Positions 17,068 to 24,996 are shown, counted from the first letter of the stretch. The stretch: 50,785 bases of DNA from Parachlamydiales bacterium (GCA_020051075.1 JAGVJP010000112.1:1-50785); one strand, 5' to 3'. Numbers and translations: made by a program. Notes: generated from the sequence alone by a model not told the origin.

Positions 17068-17592
17068 ATGAAGTTACCTTTAGCCTACTATGGCAATCCT
17101 ATCCTCCGCAAAAAAACTTCTCCACTTAAAGAGATTACCGATGTGATAAGGAAACTGGTCCAAGATATGGATGAAACCATGCTTGCCAATAATGGCGTCG
17201 GCTTAGCCACACCGCAGATTAACCAATCGATCGCACTATTCATCGTTCGAGTTCCTGTCTACACCGAAGACCGCAAAACTCTCGAGGGAGATCTCCGCGT
17301 TTTCATCAACCCAAAAATTCTCAGTTACAGCGACGACTTATGCGGCTATGAAGAAGGATGTTTGTCCATCCCAGGGTTGCATTCTGAAGTGATCAGACCG
17401 ATGACCATCAAAATCGAAGCGATGAATCTAGAAGGCGAAACCTTCGTTGAAGAGCTCACGGACATGGCTGCTCGCATCTTCATGCATGAAAACGACCACC
17501 TCAATGGCGTTTTATTCATTGACCGACTTCCCCCTCATCGAAAAAAAGAAATCGAACCCCTCCTCCGCGAACTGAAAAAAAAGTACCAGTGA
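17068..17592 (+). CDS. def: Peptide deformylase
   Basis: 174 residues from the ATG at 17068 (MKLPLAYYGNPILR). An in-frame TTG at 17059 would add 3 residues and is not needed. Removes the formyl group from the N-terminal methionine of new proteins. All three deformylase motifs are intact: GVGLATPQI, EGCLSIPG with the metal-binding cysteine, and HENDHLNG with the two metal histidines and the catalytic glutamate. Length and ending match type-1 chlamydial enzymes. Confidence 0.97.
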   Translation: MKLPLAYYGNPILRKKTSPLKEITDVIRKLVQDMDETMLANNGVGLATPQINQSIALFIVRVPVYTEDRKTLEGDLRVFINPKILSYSDDLCGYEEGCLSIPGLHSEVIRPMTIKIEAMNLEGETFVEELTDMAARIFMHENDHLNGVLFIDRLPPHRKKEIEPLLRELKKKYQ

Positions 17593-17657
17593 CATTCTTT
17601 GCACGTTGATTGACATCGATCAATGCTATCAGTTTATCCAAATTTTTTTACTGGCTC

Positions 17658-17691
17658 TTGACAAATTAGACTAACTTAGCTAAACTAAGTT
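17658..17691 (+). promoter_or_regulatory. Toxin-antitoxin promoter and operator
   Basis: TTGACA (17658-17663), exactly 17 bases, then TAAACT (17681-17686). The perfect palindrome AACTTAG-CTAAA-CTAAGTT (17673-17691) covers the -10 box. This is what is expected for autorepression by a Phd-family antitoxin, which usually binds a palindrome in its own promoter. Confidence 0.65.
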
Positions 17692-17709
17692 TAATTAATG
17701 GAGATGACG

Positions 17710-17940
17710 ATGGAATTCGTAAATATTCATGATGCAAAGACAAATCTCTCTAAGTATTTAGGAATGGTGGAAAACTCCCACGAAACAATTGTTATTTGTA
17801 GAAGCGGAAAACCAATTGCTCAAATTACCCGGTTCAAGAAACCAAAAAAACGGAGAAAATTAGGCCTTCTGCGCGGGAAAATTAACATTCACGACGATTT
17901 TGATGAACTTCCCAAAGATTTTATGGATCATTTCCAATGA
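17710..17940 (+). CDS. Phd/YefM-family antitoxin
   Basis: 76 residues. The family signature is MEFVNIHDAKTNLSKYL followed by ETIVICRSGKPIAQITR, the DNA-binding half of Phd/YefM antitoxins. The C-terminal part (GLLRGKINIHDDFDELP) is the usual toxin-wrapping tail of antitoxins paired with PIN toxins. The ATG at 17710 has GGAG 6 bases upstream. The ATG at 17698 would add 4 residues without a ribosome binding site. Overlaps the toxin start by 4 bases (ATGA). It likely neutralises the PIN toxin and represses the promoter at 17658. Confidence 0.9.
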   Translation: MEFVNIHDAKTNLSKYLGMVENSHETIVICRSGKPIAQITRFKKPKKRRKLGLLRGKINIHDDFDELPKDFMDHFQ

Positions 17941-18302
17941 AATACTTATTAGACACCTGCATTCTATTATGGGTTCTTAGTGATGATGAAAATTTACCTA
18001 AAGAATTTCTCAAGATCATTGAAGAACCCGCAAATCAACTTTTGGTAAGTGTTGTGAGTTACTGGGAAATCGTCATCAAAAAGGGATTAAGAAAATTAGA
18101 TATCGCCGATGATTGGATTGATAAAATGGATGAAACAGGATTAACTTGGCTCCACCTAGAACCGAAACATATTCAGCAATTAGAAAAATTGCCCCTTCTC
18201 CATAAAGATCCTTTTGACAGACTCTTGATGTCGCAAGCAAAATCTGAAAACATTCAATTTTTAACGGTTGATGAAAAAATTCTCATGTATCAGACCATTT
18301 AA
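17937..18302 (+). CDS. PIN-domain (VapC-type) toxin
   Basis: 121 residues, a complete PIN domain. The acidic metal-binding residues are D6 (YLLDTCILLW), E44 (SYWEIVIKK), D91/D94 in the characteristic HKDPFDRLL motif and D112 (TVDEKI). PIN toxins of this branch are Mg-dependent RNases that act on tRNA or rRNA. The 4-base overlap with the antitoxin gene indicates coupled translation. All key residues are present, so the toxin looks active. Confidence 0.92.
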   Translation: MKYLLDTCILLWVLSDDENLPKEFLKIIEEPANQLLVSVVSYWEIVIKKGLRKLDIADDWIDKMDETGLTWLHLEPKHIQQLEKLPLLHKDPFDRLLMSQAKSENIQFLTVDEKILMYQTI

Positions 18303-18311
18303 CTTTATTTA

Positions 18312-18340
18312 TTGAAAAACAATAGATAATAGTATATCCT
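18312..18340 (+). promoter_or_regulatory. Promoter for the ankyrin-SET gene
   Basis: TTGAAA (18312-18317), 17-base spacer, TATCCT (18335-18340). The predicted leader is about 35 bases to the ATG at 18383. Confidence 0.45.
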
Positions 18341-18382
18341 CATCTTTCAATTTTTTATTAAAAATAATCCGAGGAAAACTTT

Positions 18383-20185
18383 ATGGCCGCTCGCGAAACG
18401 ATGCCAGCAATTCATCGACCCTTACTAGATTGGAATAAGTACTATTCAGCTAACGAATATAACAGCAAAAATGAGAGAGTTCAAAAATGTACGCTCCATT
18501 TTTTAATTGCAAGAAACCAAAAATGGGAATTGCTTGAACCCTATATTGATTCGCTTAATACCCCCGAGAAGAGAGTCAAGATTTTTTCAGCTGATGCAAA
18601 GGCTCACCAACTCACTCCCCTCATGCTCGCTGTCATCAAAGGCGATATCAAAATCGTACGTAAATTGATCGAAGTTGCAAAAGCAAACCGCCAATTACGA
18701 AATCAACTCGATAAGCAGGATGAATTTGGATGGACTCCCTTGCACCATGCTGCATTCGCTACCGATGAAATTTTTCAAGAACTGATTCATGCTAAAGCTG
18801 ACAGGACAATAAAAAATAATTTTGGTGGGACGCCTGATGACATCAAATCGCTCACATCACACCATATCGGTTCCGTTTCCGCTCCCCACGTTTTTGTTGC
18901 CCTTGAGGATGGAACCGAAATTCCTGTTTCGGAGATCGCTCAAGATAAATTGCGTTTACGAGAACTTTTGGATCTTGAGGAATACCGCGACCTTCCGTAC
19001 TATCCCCCAGAACAACAGCATATTTTATGGAGAGCTTTCCATCCTGAGCAATATTCTCCGGCAACAATATATGAAAAATGGAAAAGAAATCCGCCAAAAC
19101 TTCTGATTAGAAAATGCGATGCCTTAAAACATCTGCCGGAATCCACCTCCACCAAGGAACTTGTGGCGTATGAAGATATGCCGTTAGGCAGGATCATCGG
19201 CCCCTATTCAGGTGTCTACGACACAACAAAAAATGTGCATGTCGTTTCATTAACAGTCGAATTATACCGTCAAGAGAAGACATATGACTATTCTTTACCT
19301 CCTATCTATGCTCATGAAATCGGAAACGCACTCTCAATAGCGAATTTTGGATTTCCTAACATCACCTATCTCCAGGAAAGCGTCGGCGACGGATCAGAGC
19401 ATAAAGTCTATGTTTCCGGAGGAGTCAAAAAAGGGGAAGGCTTACTCTGGGACTATGGTCCAGGATCATTCGCTCTTTCTTATGGGAAACAGGTCCTTCT
19501 AGGCAGAGAGGAAATGAGGCAATTTTTCCGGACAGATTTGTCTACGATTGTCAAATCTGTATCTGTTAAATCGCTTGCCATGATAGCCTCTCAATCCAAA
19601 CTCCGAAATCCAGGAAGTGCTAAAAAAGCTGAACAACTTCTTCGTGAATACACCGCATCGAACTTAGAACGATCGAGACTGACATATCCGCTTTCCTCTC
19701 CAGGAGCAGTTTTAGATTTACATTTTAGTGGTATCGTTTCAGCTAAAGCATGGTTAGAGTTATTTGACAATCCAGAAATATCATTCATGCAAAATTGGAA
19801 AAAATTCTATCCCTTTGCCGCTGAGACCTTACGTCAATTCTTAAATTCTCTGATAGACTTCGAAGAGACAATGAGTCAAAATCACGCGCTCAAAGAACCT
19901 GTTGGAGCATGGGTGTTAGAGAAAATAGGAGTCCTTTCTATCATGCAAATCCTCAAAGTTTTTGAGTACATCACTCAACAAGCAAGGATAAACTCCTCGA
20001 TTGACTGGAAAGCGTTTCTAGCCATTCAAGAGGAGCGGATTGCAAATTACGAGTGGAAAGATGATCCTTTCTCTCCTATTCAAAATGTTGTATCAAGCAG
20101 AGGTCATGGAATGCTAAACGGTGGGAGCGACGGGATCGATTTATCAAGGTTGCTGGAAGATCCTAATGCTTGCGCGACTCAATAA
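18383..20185 (+). CDS. Ankyrin-repeat and SET-domain protein, putative secreted effector
   Basis: 600 residues. Residues about 70-150 carry ankyrin repeats (TPLMLAVIKGDIKIVRKLI; FGWTPLHHAAFATDEIFQELI). A SET-like domain spans about 245-365: ELVAYEDMPLGRIIGPYSG (259), the pseudoknot motif NALSIANFGFPN (315) and GEGLLWDYG (351). SET enzymes methylate lysines. Chlamydia encodes a SET effector (NUE) that targets host chromatin. The remaining 230 residues are helical and unrecognised. GAGGA lies 7 bases before the ATG. There is no classical signal peptide, as expected for type III effectors. Activity and secretion are inference. The pairing of ankyrin and SET in a bacterial protein is eukaryote-like. 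Confidence 0.75.
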   Translation: MAARETMPAIHRPLLDWNKYYSANEYNSKNERVQKCTLHFLIARNQKWELLEPYIDSLNTPEKRVKIFSADAKAHQLTPLMLAVIKGDIKIVRKLIEVAKANRQLRNQLDKQDEFGWTPLHHAAFATDEIFQELIHAKADRTIKNNFGGTPDDIKSLTSHHIGSVSAPHVFVALEDGTEIPVSEIAQDKLRLRELLDLEEYRDLPYYPPEQQHILWRAFHPEQYSPATIYEKWKRNPPKLLIRKCDALKHLPESTSTKELVAYEDMPLGRIIGPYSGVYDTTKNVHVVSLTVELYRQEKTYDYSLPPIYAHEIGNALSIANFGFPNITYLQESVGDGSEHKVYVSGGVKKGEGLLWDYGPGSFALSYGKQVLLGREEMRQFFRTDLSTIVKSVSVKSLAMIASQSKLRNPGSAKKAEQLLREYTASNLERSRLTYPLSSPGAVLDLHFSGIVSAKAWLELFDNPEISFMQNWKKFYPFAAETLRQFLNSLIDFEETMSQNHALKEPVGAWVLEKIGVLSIMQILKVFEYITQQARINSSIDWKAFLAIQEERIANYEWKDDPFSPIQNVVSSRGHGMLNGGSDGIDLSRLLEDPNACATQ

Positions 20186-20288
20186 CGCCAATTGAACAAG
20201 AGACAAATTGTAAAAATCAGGTCAGAACCAGTTCCGAAAGCTATCCCCAAAAACATCTCTTAACTGCTCACAGGGACTAAGCAAAATG

Positions 20289-20400
20289 TTTCTTGCAAAA
20301 AGCGGAAGAGGATTTCCGCACTCCAAACGCTTCGCGAAGCCACAGTTGTGTTGCGCGAAGCGTTTGGAGTGCGGAAATCCTCTTCCGCTTTTTCAAGCAA
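20289..20400. repeat. AGCGGAAGAGGATTTCCGC inverted repeat (family D), copy 1
   Basis: Two arms of about 46 bases (20293-20338 and 20352-20397), containing GGATTTCCGCACTCCAAACG and CGCTTCGCG, are nearly perfect complements around a loop of about 13 bases. The loop holds the small palindrome CACAGTTGTG. It lies between the convergent ankyrin-SET and secG genes. Related segments recur at 50550-50600 and at the right edge of the window. Confidence 0.85.
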
Positions 20401-20423
20401 CAACTTTGGCCGGGATCGGTGCC

Positions 20424-20714
20424 TTACGACTCAATGTGTTCCATCGTAAAGGCTGGAGCTGTGGTTTTCGATCTGCCTAACGCCGCTGTCCATAAAGACA
20501 GAAGGATACATGCGATAAAGAAGATGAGCGCTATCCAAGCTGTGAATCGTTTTAATACATCGGCAGTAGAAGCTCCGAAGAGAGATTCACTCGTCTCTCC
20601 TCCAAAGGAAGCACCTAAACCAGAGCTTTTGCTCTCTTGCATCAAGATCACTGCACAGAGAAGGACGCAAAGAACAAGGAAAAGAAAAATCGTCGAGAAA
20701 TAAAGAAACGCCAT
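20424..20714 (-). CDS. secG: Protein-export membrane protein SecG
   Basis: 96 residues with two membrane helices (about 4-25 and 55-78). Between them is the SecG loop LMQESKSSGLGASFGGE, which matches the family pattern of a Q-x-x-K/G-G-L-G stretch. SecG assists SecYE in protein translocation across the inner membrane. The start lies 5 bases after the tpiA stop, so tpiA and secG form an operon, an arrangement common in bacteria. CAGG lies upstream of the ATG. Confidence 0.93.
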   Translation of the reverse strand: MAFLYFSTIFLFLVLCVLLCAVILMQESKSSGLGASFGGETSESLFGASTADVLKRFTAWIALIFFIACILLSLWTAALGRSKTTAPAFTMEHIES

Positions 20715-20719
20715 AAACG

Positions 20720-21517
20720 CTAACCTGCTGTTTGTTGTCTTTTGGTATAAGCATCATTCACGATTTCACTAAAAGAATCAAGAGAAAGTGATGCTCCACC
20801 GATAAGTAATCCATCGATATTGGGTTGAGCCAAGAGATCGTGAGCATTTGAAGGGGTGACAGACCCTCCGTATTGAATGGTCACCTGGCGCGCAAAGTCG
20901 TCGCTAAAAAGTTGAGTTAACACTTGCCGGCAGAATTGGAGGGTTTCCTCAACAATTTCTGGCATGGCCGAATGGGTATGATGGCCATTGCTGATAGCCC
21001 AGACAGGCTCATACGCGATGATTAAGGATTTAAGTTGAGTCTCATTACACCCCTTTAACCCTTCTGTAAGCTGTTTTTCTATCACTTCCTGGCTTTTGCC
21101 GTCGTCGCGCTCATCTTGAGTTTCTCCCACACAAAGAATCGGCTGCAAACCTGCTTCGAGAGCTCTTAATACTTTATGGTTGATTGTCAGATCGTCTTCA
21201 TGATAGAGGCGCCTCCTCTCGGAGTGTCCGAGGATGACAAATTGCGCCCCGACATCCTTAAGCATGCTCCCGGCGATTTCACCTGTGAACGCCCCTTCAT
21301 GGGAATCATTCATATTTTGCCCGCCGATCAAGAGTTCAGAATCTTTTGCGAGTTGGGCCAGCGGGTAAATAACCGTGAAAGGAACAGCCAATCCGACAAC
21401 AACTCCTTTAGGATGAAAGTTTGATAACAAAGACTGAACAAATTCCTTCGCTTCTTCTACTGTTTTGTGCATTTTCCAGTTGCCTATAATGACAATTGGA
21501 CGAATCCCTGCTTCCAT
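20720..21517 (-). CDS. tpiA: Triosephosphate isomerase with unusual loop 6
   Basis: 265 residues. Interconverts dihydroxyacetone phosphate and glyceraldehyde 3-phosphate in glycolysis. Catalytic lysine K15 (GNWKMH), histidine in LGHSERR and glutamate in AYEPVWAI are all present, as is the phosphate-binding YGGSVTPSNA. The flexible lid that closes on the substrate normally reads IGTGK-x-A after W-A. Here it is ISNGHHTHSAM, so the conserved lid lysine and TG are lost. The reading frame is intact around it. AAAGG lies before the ATG. Likely active but possibly altered in lid closure. Confidence 0.95.
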   Translation of the reverse strand: MEAGIRPIVIIGNWKMHKTVEEAKEFVQSLLSNFHPKGVVVGLAVPFTVIYPLAQLAKDSELLIGGQNMNDSHEGAFTGEIAGSMLKDVGAQFVILGHSERRRLYHEDDLTINHKVLRALEAGLQPILCVGETQDERDDGKSQEVIEKQLTEGLKGCNETQLKSLIIAYEPVWAISNGHHTHSAMPEIVEETLQFCRQVLTQLFSDDFARQVTIQYGGSVTPSNAHDLLAQPNIDGLLIGGASLSLDSFSEIVNDAYTKRQQTAG

Positions 21518-21560
21518 AAAACCTTTGTAACATGTATTTTAAGAAAATTCTTAGTAGATT

Positions 21561-21592
21561 AAAAAGCCCATAGTGCCTAAGCGCTATGGGCT
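21561..21592 (-). terminator. Rho-independent terminator of the RRM protein gene
   Basis: Read on the minus strand, an 11-bp stem (AGCCCATAGCG with CACTATGGGCT, one G-T pair) with a 6-base loop is followed by TTTTTAATC. It stands about 80 bases after the stop at 21675 and just upstream of tpiA. Confidence 0.75.
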
Positions 21593-21674
21593 CATCGGTC
21601 TAACGATACCCCATCTCTAGACAATTTTCAATATAAAATAAAAACTCTCTATAAGATTTGAGGTATAACGAAAA

Positions 21675-22019
21675 TTACATCGTCGAACGACGACCTTGGC
21701 CATAGCCACCTGAGCGACTTCCGCCGCCGCCGCCGCCGTAACTATTGTCTCGGTCGCGTGGTGGTCTTTGTTCTCTTTCTTGTGCAAGGCTGATGCGGAG
21801 TGGGCGGTCTAATAGAGGAGCTCCATTCAGTTCGCGTATTGCTGTCTCGGCAGCTTCAGCATCTTCCATTTCAACAAAACCGAATCCTTTCGATTTATTT
21901 TGATCATTTTTATCAATAACAATCTTGGCACTGATAACTTTTCCGTATTTTTCGAAGTGCTTTTTCAAGTCTTCTTCTGTGGTTTTCCAAGATAGATTAC
22001 CAACAAATATTTTCTTCAT
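21675..22019 (-). CDS. Glycine-rich RRM RNA-binding protein
   Basis: 114 residues. A single RNA recognition motif fills residues 1-80, with RNP2 IFVGNLSW and RNP1 KGFGFVEM intact. The tail is an Arg/Gly-rich segment (YGGGGGGSRSGGYGQGRRS). This is the bacterial glycine-rich RNA-binding type, often cold-induced. The ATG at 22019 is chosen because GGAG lies 6 bases upstream. The upstream ATG at 22031 has no such site. The leader contains a stable hairpin (22044-22079), and a terminator follows at 21561. Confidence 0.92.
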   Translation of the reverse strand: MKKIFVGNLSWKTTEEDLKKHFEKYGKVISAKIVIDKNDQNKSKGFGFVEMEDAEAAETAIRELNGAPLLDRPLRISLAQEREQRPPRDRDNSYGGGGGGSRSGGYGQGRRSTM

Positions 22020-22043
22020 ACAATTCTCCATAGAATAATGTTA

Positions 22044-22079
22044 CAAGGGGAATAAACTTTTCTTAACAGGCTCCCCTTG
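22044..22079 (-). promoter_or_regulatory. Leader hairpin upstream of the RRM protein gene
   Basis: CAAGGGGA (22044-22051) pairs perfectly with TCCCCTTG (22072-22079) around a 20-base AT-rich loop, ending 24 bases before the start codon. It could control ribosome access or mRNA stability in a temperature-dependent way; that role is inference. Confidence 0.4.
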
Positions 22080-22480
22080 AAGCCGATTAAGGGCAAATAG
22101 ATCTCTTAAAGCCCAAAAATCCCAATCCATAGCATGAATCGAAATGAATCGATCTTGTTATAAATCGCATTTGGCAAACAGTGAATAGTGAAAGGGAAAA
22201 CAAGATATTGTACTTTTAGCTTTAGGAAAGGGCCTTAAGGAGAAGCGTGAGCTTAAATAAAAGGAGCTTAGCCGACAAGCTATAAGATATATAGTGTGAA
22301 CCTCTTTCCGCCTACACAACATGTATGCGCAAAGGGTATATTTTTGACTTCGTTAGCTACCTCTACTGTATCCTATATACTAGGATAACATATTTTTCTT
22401 TTTCGTCCAGCTTTTTATCAAAAAAAAATAAGATTTATTATCATCCATCGTAAATGAAGCACCTCGAATTGTCTCCTCGT
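22080..22480. other. Non-coding region upstream of the RRM gene
   Basis: About 400 AT-rich bases with no supported gene. It holds the palindrome at 22369 and several short hairpins. No tRNA or known small RNA is recognised. A long leader or an unannotated small RNA are both possible. Confidence 0.4.
22369..22387. promoter_or_regulatory. Perfect palindrome TATCCTA-TATAC-TAGGATA
   Basis: A 7-5-7 perfect palindrome in the long leader region of the RRM gene. It resembles an operator. Its TAGGATA half also recalls the GGATAG units of family-B repeats, so it may be a repeat relic. Confidence 0.3.
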
Positions 22481-22483
22481 CCT

Positions 22484-22680
22484 CGTGCCCGATTTGCCCG
22501 TGCCCGTGCCCGATTCTTCTTCGTGCCCGAATTTGTCATGAACGGCCGCGATATTCCAGAGTTTCTCAGGCGATTTCGGACTTGTGCTCGTTTTCGATAA
22601 GAGACAATCGGGCACGGGCACGAAAAGGGACAATCGGGCACGGGCACGGGCACGGGCAGGGGCACGAAAAGGGACAATCT
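22484..22680. repeat. Family-A inverted-repeat element, copy 2
   Basis: The left arm holds CGTGCCCGTGCCCGATT units. The core at 22521-22580 matches 53 of 60 bases of the core of copy 1. The right arm carries CAATCGGGCACGGGCACG units and GGGGCACGAAAAGGGAC. It lies between two genes in the same direction, after the stop at 22697. In both copies a short frame can be read through the core on the minus strand (PEKLWNI in this copy, SEKLWNI in copy 1), but there is no start or ribosome binding site common to both. Confidence 0.85.
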
Positions 22681-22696
22681 GGCAGGAGGGACCCGT

Positions 22697-23476
22697 TTAC
22701 TCCTGACGTCTTAATTTCTCATATGTTTCGAACCGATCTGCAAAAGAGGTGGCAATATCCGTGACAGCATTGATCAGTTGATCATTAAATTTATTTTTTG
22801 GTCCGACAATAAGTGTTTGTTTGGCCCATGTGATAGCCTGAAAAGTCATATCTTCATCCAATTTGACTCTTTCGAGGGTCACAGACTCGAACAAATTACC
22901 GCTGATAGAGGCCACAAACCCTCTCTCGATCGGGTAGATAAGAATTTCCACTTCAAATGAGGGTAAGGCAGGTTGACTAGCTGCGACTTTGCTCACAGGA
23001 TTGATGTCAACTTTTGCGAAAATTTCTTCAATCAATTTTTTTATGCTGTCGGAGTTAAAATCAAGAGTAAGCTCTTCTGGTTTGATGATGCTGACATAAA
23101 CGCCAATGTTATTGGTTAAGTTATATAAGTGATCGCTGCCCTCCCATACCCCTTTGCGCAAGACAAGAATACCGGGATGAAAATACTCTGCATTTTTCTC
23201 GACTAATGGAGGGGCATTAGTTAATGGAGGCAACTTGGCAGGAGGGGTTGTTGAAACTCTAGGCATTGGTTTTTCAAGTTTTTCCATCCCTCCAACAGGC
23301 GAGCCCTTAGAGCCCGACGACGAACCTGTGTTAATGCTCGAAGACCCTCCCATGGATGAGTTGGAACCGCCAGGGGTGCTTGAGCTTCCTGGCATGGAGC
23401 TACTGCTTCCAACGAGAGTCGCGCAGAGAGTAACTGACAAAAATACAGTAAATTGGAATAGGTGATTTCTCTTCAT
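22697..23476 (-). CDS. Exported Ser/Gly-rich protein of unknown function
   Basis: 259 residues with AAGGAG just before the ATG. A signal peptide (MKRNHLFQFTVFLSVTLCATLVG) is followed by about 40 residues of Ser/Gly/Pro linker (SSSSMPGSSSTPGGSNSS). A folded domain spans about 85-255 (GILVLRKGVWEGSDHLYNL; FEVEILIYPIERGFVASISG). The domain recalls small alpha/beta lipoprotein-like folds but no family is assigned. It follows the gene at 23499-24125 by 22 bases and is probably cotranscribed with it. Both products seem to work at the envelope. Confidence 0.65.
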   Translation of the reverse strand: MKRNHLFQFTVFLSVTLCATLVGSSSSMPGSSSTPGGSNSSMGGSSSINTGSSSGSKGSPVGGMEKLEKPMPRVSTTPPAKLPPLTNAPPLVEKNAEYFHPGILVLRKGVWEGSDHLYNLTNNIGVYVSIIKPEELTLDFNSDSIKKLIEEIFAKVDINPVSKVAASQPALPSFEVEILIYPIERGFVASISGNLFESVTLERVKLDEDMTFQAITWAKQTLIVGPKNKFNDQLINAVTDIATSFADRFETYEKLRRQE

Positions 23477-23498
23477 AATTCTCCTTTAGATAAATCCT

Positions 23499-24125
23499 TT
23501 AATGCTTTGTATTGATTTTCTCGATTTTTTCGCCTTGATTTGCTGCTGGGTGATTCTGTGGCAAAATTTTAAATGAGTCGATGAAATGGGTATATTCATC
23601 AATGCTAAAATTATCGGGCGGGCCTGTGTAAATCAAGACATAGATAGTTTTGTCATCGCCTACGATCGCTTTACCGCGAATATCCAATCCATTATTAGTC
23701 AAGACCAGCTCTTGAAAATCTCTTCCTTCCTGGGTGGTTCCCTTTTTTCTTGAAAGTATTGTTTTGACATCATGTTTTTTCAAAAGTTCATCCACAAGGT
23801 TATTTAGAAGTTCTTGTTTATTCGACGTGTCATAGTCCGCTGGATAACTCGCGATACTGATCATATACACAGCCCCATCCATCTCTTGAGCGGCATAAAT
23901 TTGATAGCCTTGTTTCTTGTCGCTGTTAGGAATAGGAAGCACTTCATCGACATAACGTGGTGCCGTAGGGAGGGAAACCTGAAATTTTTTATTTTGGGGG
24001 GTGAAGGTAATCCAACGGTTAATTGGTGTCGATAAGCCACGACGAGCGCCCCAATCTTTATACAATCGGAAGCCTGCAAAACCAACAATTGCAGCGACAA
24101 TTAATATAACAAGTCCTTTATTCAT
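23499..24125 (-). CDS. Membrane-anchored protein with possible PsbP/Mog1-like domain
   Basis: 208 residues. The ATG at 24125 has GAGGTGG upstream. A GTG at 24134 would add 3 residues inside that site. One N-terminal membrane anchor (LVILIVAAIVGFAGFRLY) is followed by a periplasmic domain beginning FQVSLPTAPRYVDE and containing GRDFQELVLTNNG, RGKAIVGDDKTIYVLIY and FIDSFKIL. The F-x-V-S-L-P-x-x-P start and F-x-x-S-F-K end are typical of small PsbP/Mog1-like domains. That assignment is tentative. First gene of a two-gene operon with the Ser/Gly-rich protein. Confidence 0.65.
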   Translation of the reverse strand: MNKGLVILIVAAIVGFAGFRLYKDWGARRGLSTPINRWITFTPQNKKFQVSLPTAPRYVDEVLPIPNSDKKQGYQIYAAQEMDGAVYMISIASYPADYDTSNKQELLNNLVDELLKKHDVKTILSRKKGTTQEGRDFQELVLTNNGLDIRGKAIVGDDKTIYVLIYTGPPDNFSIDEYTHFIDSFKILPQNHPAANQGEKIEKINTKH

Positions 24126-24387
24126 TGAATCCACCTCATCATGCTTTCAAAAAGCTCTCAGCCCACTCTGGTGCCTGTCAAGTCTTTCATTTGAATCTAT
24201 ACAACAAAGGAGAAATTGCAACAATGTAAACTTTGTCCCTCCTTTTAAAACCTTGACAAAATACCAACTATTATGCACAATTTTGTTAAGTTTTAGGATA
24301 ACTGCATTTTCAGTGCATTTACAATACGGATTTAAATTCAAAAAGAATAAATTAGTGTGATTTAACAAAATATTTAGTGGAGGTATT

Positions 24388-24837
24388 ATGAATTTAACTA
24401 TTCAAGGACATCAAGTCCCAAGTTTATTTGGAAATGGGATTGTTGGAAGCGCGATGAATGGACTCATTCGCATTCCTGCTTTTTTAGCAAACTGTGCTGC
24501 TGTGATGGTGATCGGTGAATTGGCTATTCGTCTTTTAAGCGGTTTTTTAACTGCTGTAGGATTTGAACCAAAGGAAGGGACTTGGGTTGACAAAATTACA
24601 AAACACGTAAGTGGAGTCGTTGGTGAATTCCGTCCTTACGGGAATCGTGAAACGTATAACACCAAGAAATTAATTGTTAGACTCATTGCATTTGCAGCAT
24701 TTAGCATTATTGCTACAGAGTTGGCAAGGTTGATTGCAGGGCCGACTCCCCCCATTTATAACAAAGTCCTTACATTCCTCGGACCGTTAAGACTTGATGG
24801 TGGCTCTTGGCTCGGCAATGTCCGTGCTCTATTCTAA
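24388..24837 (+). CDS. Small membrane protein of unknown function
   Basis: 149 residues with a perfect GGAGG 5 bases before the ATG. Two hydrophobic segments (IPAFLANCAAVMVIGELAIRLL, read in two parts, about residues 28-55; and LIVRLIAFAAFSIIATELARLIAG region, about 92-115) suggest two membrane helices. This paired-helix pattern with short charged ends is common in chlamydial inclusion-type proteins, but no family is recognised. It stands alone, divergent from 24125 and convergent with the GT2-like gene at 25269. Confidence 0.6.
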   Translation: MNLTIQGHQVPSLFGNGIVGSAMNGLIRIPAFLANCAAVMVIGELAIRLLSGFLTAVGFEPKEGTWVDKITKHVSGVVGEFRPYGNRETYNTKKLIVRLIAFAAFSIIATELARLIAGPTPPIYNKVLTFLGPLRLDGGSWLGNVRALF

Positions 24838-24960
24838 ATGAATTCATTCCTGGGCCGAGCCGCAGCGAAGGCCTAGGAATGACGTCTAATCTTTCCTATC
24901 CTGCTCATCCCATGCGCATCAGGTTAAGAAGACCTTTCGTGCCCGTGCCCGATTATCCCT
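24838..24960. other. Gap with imperfect hairpin and a partial family-A repeat
   Basis: A 12-base stem with one G-T pair (CATTCCTGGGCC at 24845 with GGCCTAGGAATG ending 24881) follows the stop at 24837 and could act as a 3' hairpin. Next comes a one-armed family-A relic (GCGCATCAGGTTAAG near 24913 and TTTCGTGCCCGTGCCCG near 24936). Confidence 0.5.
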
Positions 24961-24996
24961 TTTCGAACACCTTAGAATGCAGCTTAGTCCTTTGCT

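Noticed and set aside
20293..20703. 136-residue plus-strand frame opposite secG
   Set aside because: Covers the family-D inverted repeat and runs antisense to the well-supported secG.
22418..22764. Several small open frames rich in P-V-P-V or G-H-G-H
   Set aside because: They read through the GTGCCCG arms of the family-A element in different frames.
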